DNA of 64,000 nt from Haliscomenobacter sp040401995 (GCA_040401995.1 JBBANM010000022.1:1-64000), one strand, 5' to 3'; shown: positions 17,623 through 26,633, counted from the stretch's first letter. The notes: generated by a model not told the origin, from the sequence alone. Translations and numbers: made by a program.

Positions 17623-19224
17623 ATGAAGGTAACTTTTCTATGCGCTGTTTTGCTCATATTGAGCAATTTTCTAATCGGCCAATCTACGGGGCCGCAAGCA
17701 GCGGAAGCCAATCAGAATTCAGCTAATCAGGATTTACAAAAATTCCAACAACTCATTTCTCAATCAGAGCAAGCCTACACTGCTGGCGATTTTCAACAAG
17801 CTGCCAATTATGCCGAGACAGCCGTGGAAGTATCTGAAAGTTTGCATAATCTTTCTTATACGGCATTAGCGTTACACCATCAGGGCAAGGCCATGATCAA
17901 ATTGAGCGGTGGTAAAAGAAATGGCGCCATTTCTATTTTGGAACGAAGCACGCAATTGGCAAAATTGAAGAAAAATATTCCGCTGGCGCTGGCTAACTTA
18001 GAACTATTGCGCGGCATTGCCAATTACCGGGGCAAAGATCGGGAAGTAATAAAAATAGAACAGCAAATGGCTGAATTGAGCGGTCAGCCGATTGTTCCCC
18101 TTTCGCCGCCCGTTGTTGCCGATAACCGATCTTCCAACAAGGAAGAAAACCAACGGATCTCAACTGAGCTGTCGAACTTGGCCGAAGAATTAGCCAATCA
18201 AAGCAAACAAACCAACCAAAGCGCCCAAGTGGCAGCTACCTTGAGCTTAGAACGCCAGAAATTGATGGCGCTCATTGGCACCCAGCAATCGGCCATCAGC
18301 AGCATGTCGGAAAAACAAGCCAAAGACCAACTGATGATCGCCCGTCAAGGTAAAATCGTAGATTCCCTGAACTACGAAAAGCAGATCACCACTATGGAAC
18401 TGATCAATAAAGAGAATGAGATTCAGCGCAAAAACTCGGAGATTGCCCTGAAAAATACCCAGCGTAACTTGTTCTTAGCAATTAGTGCTTTTGTGCTCAT
18501 CCTAGCCGCCGGAGTATACAACCGCTACCGAAATATCAAGACCCACAACGTAGTTTTGGAAGAAAAAAACAAAATCATCCAGGAAGAACGCCAACGCTCT
18601 GAGAATCTACTGCTCAACATCCTCCCTTTTTCAGTTGCTGAAGAGCTGAAAAAACGCGGTCATGCCGACACCCGCAGTTATGAGCGCGCAACCGTTTTGT
18701 TCTCAGATTTCAAAAATTTTACCCGTATTTCAGAGCTCCTTACACCAGAAGAGTTGGTCAAAGAGCTAGATTTTTGCTTTAAAGGTTTTGATAAGATCAT
18801 TACAAAATACGGTCTTGAAAAAATCAAAACCATCGGCGATGCTTACATGTGCGCAGGGGGCTTACCGGATCCCAACTCTGGCCACCCGGTCAAAGTGGTT
18901 CAGGCAGCTTTGGAAATTCAGCATTTCCTTGCTGATCTTAAAATTCAAAGAGAACGAGAAAAACGCCCCTATTTTGAAGCCCGGGTAGGCATCCACACCG
19001 GTCCGCTGATTGCCGGCGTGGTAGGTGATATCAAATTTGCCTACGACATCTGGGGCGACACAGTAAACGTTGCAGCGCGTATGGAATCCAGCAGCGAGCC
19101 CGGCAAAGTGAATATTTCTGCCTCTACTTATAATTTTGTTAAAGATCAATTTAACTGCGATTACCGGGGCAAGATTGAAGTAAAAAACAAAGGAGAAGTG
19201 GATATGTATTTTGTGCAAAATTAA
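17623..19224 (+). CDS. Membrane-bound class III adenylate cyclase with TPR-like sensor
   Basis: The 533-residue product has a signal peptide (1-19), a helical TPR-like periplasmic region (about 40-160), a long coiled coil (about 175-285), one membrane helix (about 286-305), a short linker coil and a C-terminal class III cyclase domain (about 335-530). Metal aspartates are D362 (FSDFKNF) and D406 (IGDAY). Lys402 and Asp479 (IWGDTVN) are the adenine-selecting pair. N482 and R486 complete the transition-state set, so the enzyme should make cAMP. The domain order suggests that a periplasmic signal passes through the coil. It is a single gene with a strong terminator. Confidence 0.9.
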   Translation: MKVTFLCAVLLILSNFLIGQSTGPQAAEANQNSANQDLQKFQQLISQSEQAYTAGDFQQAANYAETAVEVSESLHNLSYTALALHHQGKAMIKLSGGKRNGAISILERSTQLAKLKKNIPLALANLELLRGIANYRGKDREVIKIEQQMAELSGQPIVPLSPPVVADNRSSNKEENQRISTELSNLAEELANQSKQTNQSAQVAATLSLERQKLMALIGTQQSAISSMSEKQAKDQLMIARQGKIVDSLNYEKQITTMELINKENEIQRKNSEIALKNTQRNLFLAISAFVLILAAGVYNRYRNIKTHNVVLEEKNKIIQEERQRSENLLLNILPFSVAEELKKRGHADTRSYERATVLFSDFKNFTRISELLTPEELVKELDFCFKGFDKIITKYGLEKIKTIGDAYMCAGGLPDPNSGHPVKVVQAALEIQHFLADLKIQREREKRPYFEARVGIHTGPLIAGVVGDIKFAYDIWGDTVNVAARMESSSEPGKVNISASTYNFVKDQFNCDYRGKIEVKNKGEVDMYFVQN

Positions 19225-19250
19225 GCACCTTGGTGTTTTAGACCATTGAT

Positions 19251-19296
19251 AAAAAGGGGTATTGCAACTTTAGTAGCTTGCAATACCCCCCTTTTT
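19251..19296 (+). terminator. Terminator after the adenylate cyclase gene
   Basis: AAAAAGGGGTATTGCAA pairs with TTGCAATACCCCCCTTTTT (one extra C) across a 9-10 base loop. This is a long stem ending in T residues. Confidence 0.85.
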
Positions 19297-19347
19297 GTCA
19301 ATGGTAGAAAGCAATAATTTTGAACAATTGAACCCTAAAAAACAACA

Positions 19348-19386
19348 ACGTCCTGCTCAGATGATTCCAAGCAGGACGTGTTTTTT
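19348..19386. terminator. Bidirectional hairpin between cyclase and amt genes
   Basis: ACGTCCTGCT pairs with AGCAGGACGT. TTTTTT follows on the plus strand and TGTTGTTTTTT on the minus strand. It should terminate the minus-strand ammonium transporter gene and back up the cyclase terminator. Confidence 0.8.
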
Positions 19387-19411
19387 AAGCCCTCTATTGG
19401 TTTAAAACCAA

Positions 19412-20782
19412 TCATCCCATTGAAGGAACGCCCAAAAACGGGGTATCTTCAGAAGAAATCTCCTTATTGAATACAGTTTCGCCATGCTGGCTGATGTCCA
19501 AACCTACTTCCTCTTGCTCTTCAGTAACCCGCAATGGAGAGATCATGTTGGTCACTTTGTAAAGGATCCATGAACCTCCAAAAGTAAATACCACCACAAA
19601 AAGCATTCCGCCCAAGTGCTTGAACAACAAGGTGAAGTCGCCAGAAGCCATAACACCAGTATCAGCAGCGAAAATAGCCGTCATGATCATACCCACCATA
19701 CCGCCTACGCCATGGCAAGGGAACACGTCCAATGTATCATCCAAGCGAGTACGATTTTTACGAACAACTGCATAGTTGGAAACAATGGCCGCTGTAAAAC
19801 CGATGATCAAGCTAGGACCAAAGCTAACATATCCGCAAGCAGGGGTAATAGCAACCAAACCTACTACTGCACCAATACAAGCGCCTAATGCTGAAGGTTT
19901 GTGACCGCGCATGGTGTCTACCAAGATCCAAGTCAAAGCAGCCGCAGCTGAAGCCAAGTTGGTGTTAAAAAACGCTTTAACTGCAGTTGCATTAGCAGCC
20001 AAGGCAGAACCCGCGTTGAAACCAAACCAACCGAACCAAAGTAAACCAGTACCCAAAATAACATAAGGTGTATTTACTGGTGTGAAAGATTCGCCTTCAA
20101 CATGTGATTTGCGACGACCCAATACCATAGCGCCCGCCAATGCTGCGCAACCCGCAGAAATGTGTACTACCGTACCACCTGCAAAGTCAAGGATACCCCA
20201 TTTGAAAAGGAATCCATCAGGGTGCCAGGTCCAGTGCGCCAGTGGTGCATAGATCAACAAACTCCAAAGAGAAATGAAGATCATGTAGCTCCAGAAACGT
20301 ACCCGCTCAGCAAATGAACCAGTAATCAAAGCTGGTGTGATGATGGCAAACTTCAACTGGAAGGCAGCAAAAAGCACAAAAGGCACATTGGGATAGATCA
20401 CTGCATCAGGGGCAGTACCTACGCCATTAAACATAAAGTGCGCCATTGGGTTGCCAATAAATCCACCGATTGAAGGGCCAAAAGCAATGCTAAAGCCTAC
20501 TACAAACCAGAGGATACTAATAACGGCCAAACAGATAAAGCTCTGCAACATCGTTGAAATGATGTTCTTTGGACGTACCATACCGCCATAGAAAAAGGAC
20601 AAGCCCGGCGTCATGAACAGAACCAAACTAGAAGCTACTAGTACCCAGGCGATATCGCCGGCATCAAGTTTAGCGTCAGAAGTTGGAAAGTTTGAAGGGT
20701 AAACTGCTGCTACAATGGAAATAACGAGCAACAAGATAAAGCCAACTGTAGCCATTGGCTTGTTGGTAATCAATTGTGTCAT
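19412..20782 (-). CDS. amt: Ammonium transporter, Amt family
   Basis: The 456-residue channel has eleven to twelve predicted helices. The conserved pore residues are the twin histidines in GGTVVHISAG and FPCHGVGG, and the signature FYGGMVRPKN and FGWFGFNAGS are present. It imports ammonium across the inner membrane. The extended acidic C-terminal tail, ending EDTPFLGVPSMG, would contact a PII protein, but no glnB/glnK lies next to it in this window. A well-spaced promoter lies upstream at 20851-20881. Confidence 0.96.
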   Translation of the reverse strand: MTQLITNKPMATVGFILLLVISIVAAVYPSNFPTSDAKLDAGDIAWVLVASSLVLFMTPGLSFFYGGMVRPKNIISTMLQSFICLAVISILWFVVGFSIAFGPSIGGFIGNPMAHFMFNGVGTAPDAVIYPNVPFVLFAAFQLKFAIITPALITGSFAERVRFWSYMIFISLWSLLIYAPLAHWTWHPDGFLFKWGILDFAGGTVVHISAGCAALAGAMVLGRRKSHVEGESFTPVNTPYVILGTGLLWFGWFGFNAGSALAANATAVKAFFNTNLASAAAALTWILVDTMRGHKPSALGACIGAVVGLVAITPACGYVSFGPSLIIGFTAAIVSNYAVVRKNRTRLDDTLDVFPCHGVGGMVGMIMTAIFAADTGVMASGDFTLLFKHLGGMLFVVVFTFGGSWILYKVTNMISPLRVTEEQEEVGLDISQHGETVFNKEISSEDTPFLGVPSMG

Positions 20783-20850
20783 ACCGTTTTCATTTAAGAT
20801 TTGAAAAAGTTGGTGTTGTGTGCTTTAGTTGAATCTCAATAATTCATTTA

Positions 20851-20881
20851 CAAATTTAGCAATTCAGCATGGTATAACCAA
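20851..20881 (-). promoter_or_regulatory. Bacteroidota promoter for amt
   Basis: On the minus strand TTG at 20881-20879 and TAAATTTG at 20858-20851 are separated by 20 bp, close to the -33/-7 consensus spacing. Start of transcription would be near 20844, about 60 nt before the amt ATG. Confidence 0.55.
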
Positions 20882-20993
20882 TTTTTTTAAGCTTTTTTCA
20901 GCAATCAAAACAAATTCATGGAAATCTAGGCGTTTAAAAAAATTTATTGCACCAACCTTGCCAAATTTCCTAACAATCTTCGCTTGTTTTTGC

Positions 20994-23369
20994 TCAATTT
21001 TCAAGCCCTTCTTTTTTCAAACCCGCTTGAATGTTGGCTGCCAGATCGCTTTTCGCTTTTTCGGCATTGCGATTAACCCAATAAAACAATCCAAAATACT
21101 GCCCATCGGCTTGCATTCCTTCAAAAATGGGTTCGGGCTCGGGGCGGGTTAGGATGCCTTCCTCCCTAATGGCATACTGACGTAAGAGATCCAATACGCG
21201 CTGTGGATTGGCATTTTTTGCTGCCTTAATTTGCAGATAAAAACGCCGCGGTTGTTGCGTCCAGGAATGATTGATGACTTGTTTGTTGATGAGTTCAACG
21301 TTGGGAACAATCAGCAAACCGCCATCTGCAGTTCGTATTTTACTGGATCGAATGCCTATCTCTTGTACTTCGCCTTCTACGCCGTCGATGATGATGATGT
21401 TTCCTACGCTGATGGGACGTTCAAAGATTAAACTCAAGCCCGCTACAAAATTGGCGACAAAAGACTGCAAACCAAATCCTGCTCCTATCGCCAAGGCTCC
21501 TACCAAAATGCTGAGTTTTTGAAAATCCAACCCGGCATTCGATAAAGCCAGCAGTATCCCCAGCAATAACATACCATAACGTACTATCACGCCAATGGCC
21601 ATCGGTACACCGCGCTCCAATTTAAAGCGTGGCAATATTTCATCCTCCAATAGTATTTGTAATAACTTGCCCAATAGCCAAGAGACTATAATAATCAAAA
21701 TAAAACCCAAAACACTCCCTACGGTAAGTCGCAATTGTCCGAAACTATATCCCAACAACCAGAATTGTTCGAATACCACGCGGATGGGGTCAAAAAGGCG
21801 TAGAAAAATCAAAGCAAAAATAAACCAGGAAATGACCGCCGACCAACGAAATACGACACCCGCCGCTAGGAAAATGTTGTTTCTGCGTATAAACCTAGGC
21901 GTTCCTGGTTCTACCGGGCGATAGTTTAACCCTACGCGTAATAATCCATCCAAAATCAGTACCCCGCTAAAAGCAATGAGCCCTACCAATAATATTCGCT
22001 CCAATGCCAAATTGAAAACTTCTGCCAGAGTATCATACCCCGACAAATTACCCAATGCGGCCATACTAGCAATCACCAAACAGATAGGTGACAACAATTG
22101 CATCACGCTATAAAAGGTAGCACTGGTTTTGGATTCCCGGAACCATTGTTTTTCGCGAAGTCCGACTGAAAAGAAAAATAACGCCAGCAATAAGCTTTCC
22201 ACCAGCATAAACCAGCGAAAAATGACTTGATTGATAATCGCCGATTTAAGCATCAGGTGTAAAAAAAACAACCCGCCCACCAAATAGATACTCCAGCGAT
22301 TGGAACGGATAACAAACCTAGGTATCACCACTATAAAAGGCACCACCAATCCCATTACAATCAAATCACTAAAAATTGCTGGGCGGTTGGGATACAACAA
22401 AGAACTAAGCAACAGAGAAATCAAAAACGCCGTTGTCAGCGGTTGCGACAAAATCACTTCGCTAGCTAGATTAAACTCGTTGTCTTGCTTGCCATTGTTT
22501 TCTTTTTTGAAAAATGAATTGGCCAAAAAGAAAAACAACCCCAAACCAATAAATATCAGTAAATGCAGAATCATGCGCTCCCGGTTGTTGCGCAAAAACT
22601 CTGACAACTCGGTACGGAAGTAATCCAAAGCTACTTTGCGGTAATTCTCGGCTGCCGTAGCGGGTTTGCCACGCCAGGATAAATTGGGCAAGGGCTCGCG
22701 CCGATTGCTCAATAAACTTTGTAGCTCCAATTGTTCCAAGCGCTCCATATTGTCCATATGGTATTGTCCCATCAATTTGATGTCGAGCACGCGGTTTTGC
22801 AACGACAACAATTCATTAAAACGCCCGGTGAGCAATGAATCTGCCCGCTGTAGTTCTTGTTGTAAAGTATCGATGCGAAAATTGATAGCGTTCGGTATGT
22901 CTTTAGGTAAGCTGGCTTGAGTAAGCGTCCAGATGATTTGTTGGCGCTTGAGTTCGTCTCGAATCTGCTCCAACTGGTCAGAATAATTCGCTAAGTCGCG
23001 CTCATAACCGGTCGATTGCCGATATAAGCCCCGCCATTTATTCACCAAGCCGCTGCTGATGCGGGTAGCCACTTGTTGATCCCAAACATAAGCAGAGATT
23101 CCAGTAATAGCTTGTACATCGCCGCGTAGGGAATCAACAGAAGGAGCTATCTCCGTTACAATTGGATTTCGCAATACCGGATACAACTCGCTGCGCAAAT
23201 AAAGGGTGGTATTGCCAAATGCCTCTGCCAACTTTGGCAAGGGAATGGGTTCATTTTTTTGTTTAGCCGTATCGGCTGCGGAAAGGGGCGCCGGCTCTTG
23301 AGCCCACACCGACAGGCTCAAAAAGCAGAACAAGATCGTCAGCCGCCAGTCGCTGCTGGTTTTTCCCAT
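20994..23369 (-). CDS. Large MscS-family mechanosensitive channel (MscK-like)
   Basis: The 791-residue protein has a signal peptide (1-23) and a periplasmic helical region (about 30-260) with a coiled-coil character. About ten or eleven membrane helices follow (about 270-640). The MscS pore and beta domain includes SILVGALAIGAGFGLQSFVA, FERPISVGNIIIID and RTADGGLLIVPN. Family members open under membrane tension to release solutes on osmotic downshift. The length and extra domains put it with MscK/MscM-type channels, not minimal MscS. It is a single gene. The gap 20783-20993 holds the amt promoter. Confidence 0.9.
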   Translation of the reverse strand: MGKTSSDWRLTILFCFLSLSVWAQEPAPLSAADTAKQKNEPIPLPKLAEAFGNTTLYLRSELYPVLRNPIVTEIAPSVDSLRGDVQAITGISAYVWDQQVATRISSGLVNKWRGLYRQSTGYERDLANYSDQLEQIRDELKRQQIIWTLTQASLPKDIPNAINFRIDTLQQELQRADSLLTGRFNELLSLQNRVLDIKLMGQYHMDNMERLEQLELQSLLSNRREPLPNLSWRGKPATAAENYRKVALDYFRTELSEFLRNNRERMILHLLIFIGLGLFFFLANSFFKKENNGKQDNEFNLASEVILSQPLTTAFLISLLLSSLLYPNRPAIFSDLIVMGLVVPFIVVIPRFVIRSNRWSIYLVGGLFFLHLMLKSAIINQVIFRWFMLVESLLLALFFFSVGLREKQWFRESKTSATFYSVMQLLSPICLVIASMAALGNLSGYDTLAEVFNLALERILLVGLIAFSGVLILDGLLRVGLNYRPVEPGTPRFIRRNNIFLAAGVVFRWSAVISWFIFALIFLRLFDPIRVVFEQFWLLGYSFGQLRLTVGSVLGFILIIIVSWLLGKLLQILLEDEILPRFKLERGVPMAIGVIVRYGMLLLGILLALSNAGLDFQKLSILVGALAIGAGFGLQSFVANFVAGLSLIFERPISVGNIIIIDGVEGEVQEIGIRSSKIRTADGGLLIVPNVELINKQVINHSWTQQPRRFYLQIKAAKNANPQRVLDLLRQYAIREEGILTRPEPEPIFEGMQADGQYFGLFYWVNRNAEKAKSDLAANIQAGLKKEGLEN

Positions 23370-23481
23370 GTGTATTGGTAGTTGTTAAAAAAATAGCCTG
23401 AACGATGGCGAAGTATACTGATTTTTACCGTTATTGACCTTGATCAGAACTCCTGAAAACGCCGATTTGGGAAAAAGTAAT

Positions 23482-23640
23482 AGCTTGTTCGGGTTTTGGA
23501 TCTGAGGCGAAGGAGAGCAAATATTATTTCAGGCGAGGCAAAATTTACAGCCGTATGCGGGCAATACGGCGAAAATTTTAACGAAGCATGAAATAAAATT
23601 TGTCTCATGGAGCCCAGAATCCAAAATTTGAACGAGCTCT
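23482..23640 (+). repeat. Palindromic element, family 1 copy B (159 bp)
   Basis: About 85-90% identical by eye to the element at 235-395, in the same orientation. It starts AGCTTGTTCGGG and ends GAACGAGCTCT. GAGGC boxes lie at 23504 and 23535 (31 bp apart, as in copy A), TAACGAA at 23579-23585, and the tip is GCCGTAT/ATACGGC. It fills most of the gap between the divergent channel and J-domain genes. The remainder of 23370-23731 holds only the promoter at 23684-23714. Confidence 0.85.
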
Positions 23641-23683
23641 AAAGGTTAAATGTAGGCATTTTTTGATCTTTATTTAGCTAGCT

Positions 23684-23714
23684 TTTGTTTAATCCCCAAA
23701 TTATTTTACATTCG
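23684..23714 (+). promoter_or_regulatory. Bacteroidota promoter for the J-domain gene
   Basis: TTTG at 23684-23687 and TACATTCG at 23707-23714 (one mismatch to TAnnTTTG) are 19 bp apart, the standard -33/-7 spacing. The leader would be about 12-15 nt to ATG 23732. Confidence 0.5.
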
Positions 23715-23731
23715 TTTCAAACACTAAAACT

Positions 23732-24385
23732 ATGGACCATCGGCCCCTGAGTCTTCAGGAAAAAGAATCAATAGTTAAATTCTTTGGCAAACCCATTGAA
23801 GAACTCAATCCCCACTCCTATCGCGAACTCCTTCGCGAACTTCGTGTACGTTACCATCCCGATAATTTTGAAAAATTTGGCGACGAAACCGTCCGCGAAT
23901 TGGCTACTGAAAAATTTCAGATCATCGAACACTTGGCAGGCCGGATAGAGGATCATTTCAAAAATGATCCCAATACCCATAGTGCCGATTGGGAGGATTA
24001 CCTTCAGCGTGATGCCCGTTTCGCCTTTGATCGCATGAAAATTGAAATCAACACCGCGGATAAAGATCTAAAATACCATCTTTTTGGCACTTACTACCGT
24101 TGGTTGGTTTATGGCGACAGCTATAAAATTCCGGGTACTCGCGCCCAGATCACCATTGACGACAACCACCAAGGTAATTCCATAGGTTATCGCGAAACCA
24201 TTCGTATGTACCTCAGCTTCGGCGAGAACGACTCCACCGAAGACATCGTACGCTGGCTATTCACTAAAATTGAAGGTCGTGCTGATTCGCTGATCATCCA
24301 TAAAGAATTGGTGCAAGTCGATTTCAATGCCATCCTCATTGCTTTGAAACGCCAATCTTACTTGTCAATAGGTATGAGTGCTTAG
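23732..24385 (+). CDS. J-domain-like protein of unknown function
   Basis: The 217-residue cytosolic protein has an N-terminal J-domain-like segment, SYRELLRELRVRYHPDNFEKF, with the HPD tripeptide at 42-44 that normally stimulates DnaK. (The segment is about residues 29-49.) The remaining 150 residues, including FAFDRMKIEINTADKDLKYH and RMYLSFGENDSTEDIVRWLF, match no family I know. No G/F linker or zinc domain is present, so this is a class III (DnaJ-like C) protein at most. Its TAG stop at 24383-24385 is part of the following family 2 repeat. Confidence 0.72.
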   Translation: MDHRPLSLQEKESIVKFFGKPIEELNPHSYRELLRELRVRYHPDNFEKFGDETVRELATEKFQIIEHLAGRIEDHFKNDPNTHSADWEDYLQRDARFAFDRMKIEINTADKDLKYHLFGTYYRWLVYGDSYKIPGTRAQITIDDNHQGNSIGYRETIRMYLSFGENDSTEDIVRWLFTKIEGRADSLIIHKELVQVDFNAILIALKRQSYLSIGMSA

Positions 24386-24545
24386 GAACGGGTGAATAAT
24401 AAGTGCTCGCTTTTGCCGCTGCTATTTTGCCGTCAATCAACTATCTTTTGAGGCGCAATGTGGTGCATTTTAACGAAAAAGATAGGAAGAGTGGCGGTGA
24501 AAGAGCAAGGCCAAAGTGAGCACTTATTGTTTAACCGTTCCTTAA
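24382..24545. repeat. Palindromic element, family 2 copy 2 (164 bp)
   Basis: It starts TTAGGAACGGGTGAATAATA and ends with TTAACCGTTCCTTAA. Outer arms AATAAGTGCTCGCTTTTG and its partner CAAAGTGAGCACTTATT pair well but differ from the matching arms of the copy at 3261-3424. CTATCTTTT/AAAAAGATAG, GAGGC (24450-24454) and TAACGAA (24471-24477) are kept. The 5' GAGGC box is changed to GCTGC here. The stop codon of the preceding gene is inside the left terminus. Confidence 0.85.
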
Positions 24546-24570
24546 GTACGAAATTTTCAAAAGCTTTAGT

Positions 24571-24619
24571 AAAAAACAAGCTTAATCGTTCTTTGCAAGG
24601 CGGATTGAGCTTGTTTTTT
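24571..24619 (+). terminator. Rho-independent terminator before the DEAD-box leader
   Basis: AAAAAACAAGCT pairs with AGCTTGTTTTTT, extended by TAATC/GATTG. It is followed by a T-run. It probably ends the J-domain transcript. The rest of 24620-24906 is an AT-rich leader region of the helicase gene with no feature I can define. Confidence 0.8.
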
Positions 24620-24906
24620 AAAAATTTACAAAAAAGTAACATAAATTAATTCCAAATAAACTACGCCGTTTACTCAAACCAACAAATCTCCTTTGCTATT
24701 TTCTTTTGGTGTTTTTCAATTATTTGGCAAAACCCGCTTTGCGCTTTAAGTACTTAATTTTTCTGAATACGCAAAGTCTTTTTATTTGGAAAATCCAATA
24801 AATAGCACCAATTTTGCAGCGCCTACTAGAAAGGCTATAGCTATCTGTCCCGCATTAATTTCGCCCTCAGTCTGCAATTGTAGCCCATCTAGTCTAATAA
24901 AAGATA

Positions 24907-26418
24907 ATGAAAAAAATGAATTTCAATGACTTGGCTTTGAGCCAGGAAATGAGCCGTGCAATAACCGAGATGGGTTTCACGGACGCTACGCCTATTCAGG
25001 CTGAGGCAATCCCGCATTTATTGGAAGGGAAAGATCTCATCGGACAGGCACAGACGGGTACAGGCAAGACTGCCGCATTTGGTATCCCACTTTTGGAAAA
25101 CTTGCCGGAAGGCGCTAAGCATGTATCGGCATTAGTTGTATGCCCTACACGCGAATTGGCCATCCAAGTTGCAGTTGAATTGCGTAAACTGGCTAAATTC
25201 AAAAAAGACGTCAGCATTGTAGCCATTTATGGCGGCGATTCCATCCAAAAACAAATCCAAGAGCTAAAAAGAGGCGCACAAGTAATTGTGGGTACTCCAG
25301 GCCGAATCATGGATCACTTGGAGCGTCGGACTTTGTCCTTTGCTCAAGTTAACACCATCGTTTTGGATGAAGCAGATGAAATGTTGAACATGGGTTTCCG
25401 TGAAGACATCGAGAACATTTTGCAACAAATGCCCGGGTCTCGCCAAACTGTTTTGTTTTCTGCAACAATGCCCAAACCAATTATGGACATTGCCCGCAAT
25501 TATCAAAACAAGCCGGTTCACGTCAAGGTGGTTCAGGAAAAACTGACCAACAACTCAATTGAACAGATCTTTTTTGAAACTTCAAACTCGGCTCGCCCGA
25601 TTTTGATTTCAAGATTGTTCGAGATGAATAGCTTGAACCGCTCCATTGTGTTCACCAACACCAAGCGCACTGCTGACGAACTGGCTTTGACTTTGAAAAA
25701 CCTGGGATTGAGCGTAAAAGCTATCCACGGCGACCTCAATCAAACCCAGCGGAATCAGGTGTTAACCGCTTTCCGTGATGGTTCGCTCCAGGTTTTGGTA
25801 GCTACCGACGTTGCCGCTCGCGGTATCGACGTCAACGATGTAGACGCCGTTTTCAACTTCGATATTCCTTTGGATCCTGAATACTATGTACACCGCATCG
25901 GTCGTACTGGTCGTGCTGGAAAAACAGGTATCGCCTTTAGCTTTGTTACCGGTCGTAAAGACTTTTACCGCTTGAATGACATTGAGCGTTACACCAAAGC
26001 TAAAATCGAAAAACAACAAATCCCTACCCTTCGCGAAGTAAACCTGCTGAAAAAACAACGCTTTATGGAGTTGTTGACCAGCTTGGTAAAAGCGGGCGGT
26101 TTGGACAAATACGAGTCGATTGTTAAAGAATTGAATGATGCTGGCATTTCTAGCGATGATTTGGCTGCTGCACTCATCAAATACAATCTACCTGTCGAAA
26201 AAGACGTACAAGAATTGCCAGAATTCGTTGAAGAAAGACGTGAACGCCCTGATCGTGAATTCCGTAGCGGCCCTCCTCGCAACAACGATTCAAGAAGCAG
26301 CAGCGGCAATGGTCGCCCATACGAGAAAAAAGGCGGTTACGAAAAAGGTGGTTACGAAAAACGCAGAGAAGGCGGCGGTGGTGATAGACCACGTAAATCT
26401 CGTTTTGCGCGTGCTTAA
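24907..26418 (+). CDS. DEAD-box ATP-dependent RNA helicase
   Basis: The 503-residue helicase has the Q motif (FNDLALSQEM...GFTDATPIQ), motif I AQTGTGKT, PTREL, motif II DEAD in VLDEADEMLN, SAT, and motif VI HRIGRTGRAG. A helical DbpA/CsdA-like C-terminal extension (about 370-435) leads to a Gly/Arg/Lys-rich tail with GGYEKGGYEKRREGGGGDRP that likely binds RNA. Roles expected from the family are ribosome assembly or RNA decay, often in cold. The gene is preceded by a long gap (about 290 bp after the terminator) that may be a long 5' leader. Confidence 0.93.
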   Translation: MKKMNFNDLALSQEMSRAITEMGFTDATPIQAEAIPHLLEGKDLIGQAQTGTGKTAAFGIPLLENLPEGAKHVSALVVCPTRELAIQVAVELRKLAKFKKDVSIVAIYGGDSIQKQIQELKRGAQVIVGTPGRIMDHLERRTLSFAQVNTIVLDEADEMLNMGFREDIENILQQMPGSRQTVLFSATMPKPIMDIARNYQNKPVHVKVVQEKLTNNSIEQIFFETSNSARPILISRLFEMNSLNRSIVFTNTKRTADELALTLKNLGLSVKAIHGDLNQTQRNQVLTAFRDGSLQVLVATDVAARGIDVNDVDAVFNFDIPLDPEYYVHRIGRTGRAGKTGIAFSFVTGRKDFYRLNDIERYTKAKIEKQQIPTLREVNLLKKQRFMELLTSLVKAGGLDKYESIVKELNDAGISSDDLAAALIKYNLPVEKDVQELPEFVEERRERPDREFRSGPPRNNDSRSSSGNGRPYEKKGGYEKGGYEKRREGGGGDRPRKSRFARA

Positions 26419-26445
26419 TTGCTAAGTTAGCTTGCAACATACATC

Positions 26446-26487
26446 AAAACCGAGGCCAGATCATTGCGTATCTGGTCTCGGTTTTTT
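26446..26487 (+). terminator. Rho-independent terminator after the DEAD-box gene
   Basis: AAAACCGAGGCCAGAT pairs with ATCTGGTCTCGGTTTT (one G-T pair), followed by TTGTTTTTT. This is a strong plus-strand terminator. Confidence 0.88.
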
Positions 26488-26541
26488 GTTTTTTCCCAGC
26501 AACAAAAAAGCCCTGAGATTTGACACTCAAGGCTTTGGAAG

Positions 26542-26613
26542 TGGTCCCGGCAGGAATCGAACCTGCATCTTGGGTTCCGGAGACCCACGTAGTATCCATT
26601 CTACTACGAGACC
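26542..26613 (-). tRNA. tRNA-Arg (anticodon CCG)
   Basis: The minus strand folds into a full cloverleaf of 72 nt. The acceptor is GGTCTCG/CGGGACC, the D stem GTAG/CTAC, and the anticodon stem TGGGT/ACCCA with loop CTCCGGA. The T stem is GCAGG/CCTGC with loop TTCGATT. Loop position 34-36 is CCG, which reads the arginine codon CGG. CCA is not encoded. Its promoter is at 26634-26641. Confidence 0.95.
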
Positions 26614-26633
26614 AAGTAAATATTTACGGACGG

